This document shows, piece by piece, positions 33,183 through 36,642 of a stretch of 36,642 bases of DNA. Positions within the stretch are counted from its first letter, which is position 1. Each line of letters begins with the position of its first letter. Below the pieces are notes generated by a model. That model was not told the origin of the DNA. It worked only from the letters and a program-made list of their open reading frames with translations, and searched no databases. The position numbers and the translations under genes were made by a program. Source of the DNA: Mycobacterium gordonae (GTDB lineage Bacteria; Actinomycetota; Actinomycetes; Mycobacteriales; Mycobacteriaceae); NCBI RefSeq assembly GCF_002101675.1, contig NZ_LQOY01000083.1, positions 1-36,642 of the forward strand, read 5' to 3'.

Positions 33183-34541
33183 ATGCGTCCCTATCACGTC
33201 GCCATCGTCGGCTCCGGGCCGTCGGGCTTCTTCGCCGCCGCGTCCCTGTTGAAGGCGGCTGACACGACCGACGAGATCGACGTGGCCGTCGACATGCTCG
33301 AGATGCTGCCCACGCCGTGGGGGCTGGTGCGCTCCGGTGTGGCACCCGACCACCCCAAGATCAAGTCGATCAGCAAACAGTTCGAGAAGACGGCCACCGA
33401 TCCCCGGTTCCGGTTCTTCGGCAATGTGGCCGTCGGTGAACATGTCCACGCCCACGAACTTGCCGAGCGCTATGACGCGGTGATCTACGCCGTCGGCGCC
33501 CAGTCGGACAAACCGCTGAACATTCCCGGGGAGAACCTGACCGGCAGCATCTCCGCGGTCGATTTCGTCGGCTGGTACAACGCGCACCCGCACTTCGAGG
33601 ACAAGACACCGAACCTGTCCGGCGCCCGCGCCCTGGTCGTGGGCAACGGCAACGTCGCGATCGACGTCGCGCGGATCCTGGTCACCGACCCCGACGTGCT
33701 GGCGCTCACCGACATCGCCGACCACGCGCTGGAGTCGCTGCGCCCCCGCGGTGTCGAAGAGGTGATCATCATCGGCCGGCGCGGGCCGCTGCAGACGGCG
33801 TTCACCACGCTGGAGTTGCGCGAGCTCGGCGAGCTCGAAGGCGTCGACGTGATCGTCGACCCAGCCCAGTTCGAAGGCATCACCGACGAGGACGCCGAGG
33901 CTGCGGGCAAGACCACCAAACAGAACATCAAGGTGCTGCGGGGCTACGCGGAGCGTGAGCCGCGTCCCGGTCATCGGCGAATCGTGTTCCGCTTCCTGAC
34001 CTCTCCGATCGAGATCAAGGGCGAGCACCACGTCGAGCGCATTGTGCTGGGCCGCAACGAACTCGTCGCGGACGAGAGCGGCTGGGTGTCGGCCAAGGAC
34101 ACCGGCGAGCGCGAGGAACTGCCCGTGCAGTTGGTCGTCCGTTCGGTCGGTTACCGCGGTGTCCCGACTCCCGGACTGCCGTTCGACGAGAAGCGCGGCA
34201 CTATCCCCAACACCGGCGGCCGCATCGAGGGCAGTCGCAACGAATACGTCGTCGGCTGGATCAAGCGCGGGCCGACCGGCGTGATCGGCACCAACAAGAG
34301 TGACTCCCAGGAGACCGTCGACACGTTGATCGCCGATCTTGCCGGTGCTGATGTGGCCGACTTCCCCGGCGACCACGCCGACAAGCTCTCGGACTGGCTG
34401 GCCGAGCGGCAGCCCAAGGTGATCACCTCCGAGCACTGGGACGTCATCGACAAATTCGAGCGGTCAGCAGGCGAGCCGCACGGCCGACCACGGGTCAAGT
34501 TGCCGAACCTGGCTCGGCTGCTGCACATCGGGCACGGCTGA
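33183..34541 (+). CDS. fprA: NADPH-ferredoxin reductase FprA
   Basis: 452 residues from ATG 33183 (MRPYHVAIVGSGPSGFFAAAS). The FAD-binding GxGxSG motif is at residues 10-15, the NADP site VVGNGNVAIDVARIL in the middle (GxGxxAxxxA type), and GWIKRGPTGVIGTNKSDS near the C-terminus, the signature of adrenodoxin-reductase-like enzymes. It passes electrons from NADPH to ferredoxin, for example for P450s. Transcribed divergently from prfB across 42 bp, so their promoters are close. Convergent with the agpS-like gene. Corresponds to Rv3106. Confidence 0.97.
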   Translation: MRPYHVAIVGSGPSGFFAAASLLKAADTTDEIDVAVDMLEMLPTPWGLVRSGVAPDHPKIKSISKQFEKTATDPRFRFFGNVAVGEHVHAHELAERYDAVIYAVGAQSDKPLNIPGENLTGSISAVDFVGWYNAHPHFEDKTPNLSGARALVVGNGNVAIDVARILVTDPDVLALTDIADHALESLRPRGVEEVIIIGRRGPLQTAFTTLELRELGELEGVDVIVDPAQFEGITDEDAEAAGKTTKQNIKVLRGYAEREPRPGHRRIVFRFLTSPIEIKGEHHVERIVLGRNELVADESGWVSAKDTGEREELPVQLVVRSVGYRGVPTPGLPFDEKRGTIPNTGGRIEGSRNEYVVGWIKRGPTGVIGTNKSDSQETVDTLIADLAGADVADFPGDHADKLSDWLAERQPKVITSEHWDVIDKFERSAGEPHGRPRVKLPNLARLLHIGHG

Positions 34542-34603
34542 TCCCGGTCTAACCGACGTGGCGGTCGCGAGCTCGGCCGGGGGCCGGGCGAAGCGGGCCG
34601 CCA

Positions 34604-36193
34604 CTAGCCAAGCAGCACTCCGGGATTGAGGATTCCAGCCGGGTCCAGCGCGTGCTTGGCCGCGCGCAGCGCTTTGGCGAACGGGTCGGGACGCTGCCGG
34701 TCATACCACGGGCGGTGGTCACGGCCGACCGCGTGATGGTGGGTGATGGTGCCGCCCGTGGCGGTGATCGCCTCGGAAACAGCGGCTTTCATCTCATCCC
34801 ACTGCGCATCGAGGGCACCCCAGCGCCCGGCGGCGTAGATGCCGTAATACGGCGCCGGGCCGTCGGGGTAGACGTGGGTGAAGCGGCAGGTCACCACGCC
34901 CGTGCCACAGACCTTCTCAATCGCTGCCCGGGCGGCGCCGGTCACCGCGTTGTGCAGGTCTTCGAATCCGGTCCAGGTGCAAGCGGTTTCGAACGTCTCG
35001 GCGATGACGCCGCGGCGCGCCAAGGCATCTCGTTGGTAGGGCATCCGCAGGAACGACGAGCGCCAGTTGGTCGACGCGTCGTCTATTCGGTCTTCCGTTG
35101 CGTCACCGTCGGGTTCGCGGTTGCGCCGCGAGATGACCGTGCCGCCGTGTTCGGCGGTGATCTCCAATGCACGATTCAGCCACGGATCGATCGGATGGTC
35201 GGCGGATTCGAAAGCCAGCACCAGCAGGCCACCGCTCACCGGTGCGCCGGCGTTCAGGAACGCCTCGGTGGGGTCGAGCAGCCGGCAGTTCGCCGGGTAC
35301 AGGCCGGCTTGCGCGACGGTGCGGGTCGCCGCGACGGCGGCCGGCCAGCTGTCGAACGCCACCGACGCGGTGACCTGCCAGCGCGGTCGATACTGCAAGC
35401 GCATCCAGGCCTCGGTGATGACGCCGAGGGTGCCCTCCGAGCCGACGAAGAGCCGGTCGGGTGACGGCCCGGCACCCGATCCGGGCAGCCGGCGGGACTC
35501 GCTGACACCGGCCGGGGTGACCACTCTTACCGATTCGGTCAGGTCGTCGATGTGGGTGTACAGGGTGGCGAAATGCCCGCCGGCGCGGGTCGCCAGCCAG
35601 CCGCCGAGGCTGGAGAACGCGAACGACTGCGGGAAGTGGCGCAGCGTCAGGTTGTGCTTGCGTAGCTGGTCCTCGATCCACGGCCCGAGCGCGCCGGCCT
35701 GGATCCGCGCGGCGCGGCTGACCTGATCGACCTCGATCACCGCGCTCATGGCGCTGACGTCCAGGGTGACCGCGGGCTGCTCGAAGCGCGGCTCCACGCC
35801 GCCGACGACGGAGCTGCCACCGCCGTACGGAATCACCGGAATCCCCTCGCGGGTACACCAATCCAGGACGTCCACCACGTCCTGCTCGCGTCGCGGTCGG
35901 ACGATCAGGTCCGGCAGATGGTCGAGGCGCCCCTGCAGATTGCGCGCGACATCACGGAAAGCCTTGCCGCGCGCGTGCCCGGCCCGATCCACCACTTGGG
36001 ACGAGCACAACGCGGCCAGCGAGGGCGGCGGGGTGATACGCGGGCTCGGTAACCCGAGCGTGTTCGGGTCGGGCGGGCGGTGGTCGGTGAGGTCGTGCCC
36101 GGGCAGCATTGCCGCCACCCGGGCCACCAGGTCTTTGGTCTCCTGTTCGGTGAGGGCCTGTTCGAGCGTGCCCCACCCCCACCACGAACGCAT
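34604..36193 (-). CDS. agpS: FAD-linked oxidase, alkyldihydroxyacetonephosphate synthase-like
   Basis: 529 residues from ATG 36193 (MRSWWGWGTLEQAL). Further upstream the frame runs through a neighbour on the same strand. The FAD-binding PCMH domain has VRPRREQDVVDVLDWC, YGGGSSVVGGVEP, then GSEGTLGVITEAWMRL. The C-terminal FAD_oxidase_C domain includes TCRFTHVYPDGPAPYYGIYA and THHHAVGRDHRPWY, the histidine-rich active site of alkyl-DHAP synthases. The ether-lipid role in mycobacteria is not established, so the name reflects similarity. Corresponds to Rv3107c. Confidence 0.9.
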   Translation of the reverse strand: MRSWWGWGTLEQALTEQETKDLVARVAAMLPGHDLTDHRPPDPNTLGLPSPRITPPPSLAALCSSQVVDRAGHARGKAFRDVARNLQGRLDHLPDLIVRPRREQDVVDVLDWCTREGIPVIPYGGGSSVVGGVEPRFEQPAVTLDVSAMSAVIEVDQVSRAARIQAGALGPWIEDQLRKHNLTLRHFPQSFAFSSLGGWLATRAGGHFATLYTHIDDLTESVRVVTPAGVSESRRLPGSGAGPSPDRLFVGSEGTLGVITEAWMRLQYRPRWQVTASVAFDSWPAAVAATRTVAQAGLYPANCRLLDPTEAFLNAGAPVSGGLLVLAFESADHPIDPWLNRALEITAEHGGTVISRRNREPDGDATEDRIDDASTNWRSSFLRMPYQRDALARRGVIAETFETACTWTGFEDLHNAVTGAARAAIEKVCGTGVVTCRFTHVYPDGPAPYYGIYAAGRWGALDAQWDEMKAAVSEAITATGGTITHHHAVGRDHRPWYDRQRPDPFAKALRAAKHALDPAGILNPGVLLG

Positions 36194-36203
36194 GCCGGTG
36201 GCG

Positions 36204-36407
36204 TCAGCGCTTGCGGAGAACGAGGGCGCCGCCGGCGACCAGCAGCACGAGGGCCAGCACGATGCCCCAACCGGCGCCGGCGAAATACCAGGTGACCGCA
36301 ACCAGAGCGATCAGCGGCGACACTGCGAAAAGCACGATGCCGGGGTTTTGCTTGATAACCGCCAGCGCGCTTCTGGCGCGGATGGGGTCCAACTCATTGC
36401 CTGCCAT
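36204..36407 (-). CDS. Small membrane protein of two segments
   Basis: 67 residues from ATG 36407 (MAGNELDPIRARSALAVIKQNPG). Two hydrophobic stretches, VLFAVSPLIALVAVTWYFAG and WGIVLALVLLVAGGALVL, are joined by a short turn, then a basic end RKR. Predicted to lie in the cytoplasmic membrane with a cytoplasmic N-terminus. The stop is 10 bp before the agpS-like start, so the two form an operon. No known function. Confidence 0.7.
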   Translation of the reverse strand: MAGNELDPIRARSALAVIKQNPGIVLFAVSPLIALVAVTWYFAGAGWGIVLALVLLVAGGALVLRKR

Positions 36408-36448
36408 CCGTACAGAATGCCAGGTGAGGGCCGCATTGCGAAGCGCGG

Positions 36449-36642
36449 TCATCCGGGTTCGTCGTCGTCTTCGGTGGTGAACAGTTTCTCCGGGTGATGG
36501 AAGGTGTTGGTGCGGGGTTGGCCGTGATCGAGGTGGGCGGGTGGGATCCATTGGGTGTCGCCTCGGGCGTTTTTGCGGGTGGTCCAGCCTTTTTCGGCGA
36601 GGCGGTTGTGTGGTCCGCACGCGAGGGTGAGGTCGTGGATCC
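36449..36642 (-). CDS. HNH endonuclease, DUF222/13E12-repeat family, C-terminal end (cut by window)
   Basis: The last 63 codons of a minus-strand gene continuing beyond 36642. Reads [19 protein letters not shown], then [19 protein letters not shown] and an acidic end EDDDEPG. This is the ending of mycobacterial 13E12-family proteins: an HNH nuclease domain with CGPHNR preceding a short tail. These repeat-family genes are common in mycobacterial genomes and one serves as prophage integration site in M. tuberculosis. The start and the HNH histidines lie outside the window. Confidence 0.9.
   Translation of the reverse strand, partial: IHDLTLACGPHNRLAEKGWTTRKNARGDTQWIPPAHLDHGQPRTNTFHHPEKLFTTEDDDEPG

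Noticed and set aside
34558..34604. GTGGCGG/CCGCCAC pair between fprA and the agpS-like gene as a bidirectional terminator.
   Set aside because: A 7-bp stem with a 33-nt loop overlapping a stop codon is too weak to call.

Overview
The window is a piece of mycobacterial chromosome (high GC, non-tuberculous Mycobacterium/Mycolicibacterium type). The right third is an ordinary core block in the order known from M. tuberculosis Rv3099c-Rv3107c: tmRNA gene (ssrA), smpB, ftsX, ftsE, a Thr/Pro-rich membrane protein, a MscS-type channel, prfB, fprA and an agpS-like oxidase. It ends in a small membrane protein and the 3' end of a 13E12/DUF222-type HNH gene cut by the window edge.

The left two thirds (about 1-26,000) is accessory DNA lying against the 3' end of ssrA. 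A tyrosine recombinase starts 87 bp from the tmRNA 3' end. Behind it is a compact integrative-element backbone: excisionase-like HTH, a small coupled protein, a winged-helix protein, a DUF3631-type P-loop ATPase and a coupled hypothetical protein (20,526-25,919). The tmRNA gene is intact, including the tag frame ADSHQRDYALAA. I did not find the second attachment site, so the left border is probably outside the window.

The cargo is a set of defence or conflict modules. (1) At 880-5079: a DUF6615-like nuclease, an 833-residue protein with Zn ribbon and PD-(D/E)xK site, and an Fe-S uracil-DNA glycosylase-like protein. (2) At 5231-5996: a serine resolvase with a res-like repeat cluster. (3) At 6343-7773: an ADP-ribosylglycohydrolase fused to a dual-specificity phosphatase-like domain. 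(4) At 8171-14192: the most unusual module, described next. (5) At 14225-20010: a complete type I restriction-modification operon hsdM-hsdS-hsdR. An IS256-family remnant lies at the far left.

Module 4 has a purB paralogue on the minus strand, divergent from a tightly packed plus-strand operon: a MazG-like NTP pyrophosphatase; an IrrE/ImmA-type metallopeptidase fused to a macro domain; a P-loop nucleotide kinase fused to an adenylosuccinate-synthetase-like enzyme; a DUF7002/DarT-like putative ADP-ribosyltransferase; and a 100-residue protein. In the synthetase the catalytic Asp of PurA is Ser (GSEGKG for GDEGKG), a change that as I recall is reported for phage PurZ, the enzyme for 2-aminoadenine (Z) nucleotides. 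MazG-like plus PurZ-like plus PurB plus kinase would form a route dGTP to dGMP to succinyl-dZMP to dZMP to dZDP. No DatZ or phage polymerase is seen. My inference is a chromosomal modified-purine nucleotide pathway coupled to an ADP-ribosylation/macro pair, probably for anti-phage conflict. Function is not shown by sequence alone.
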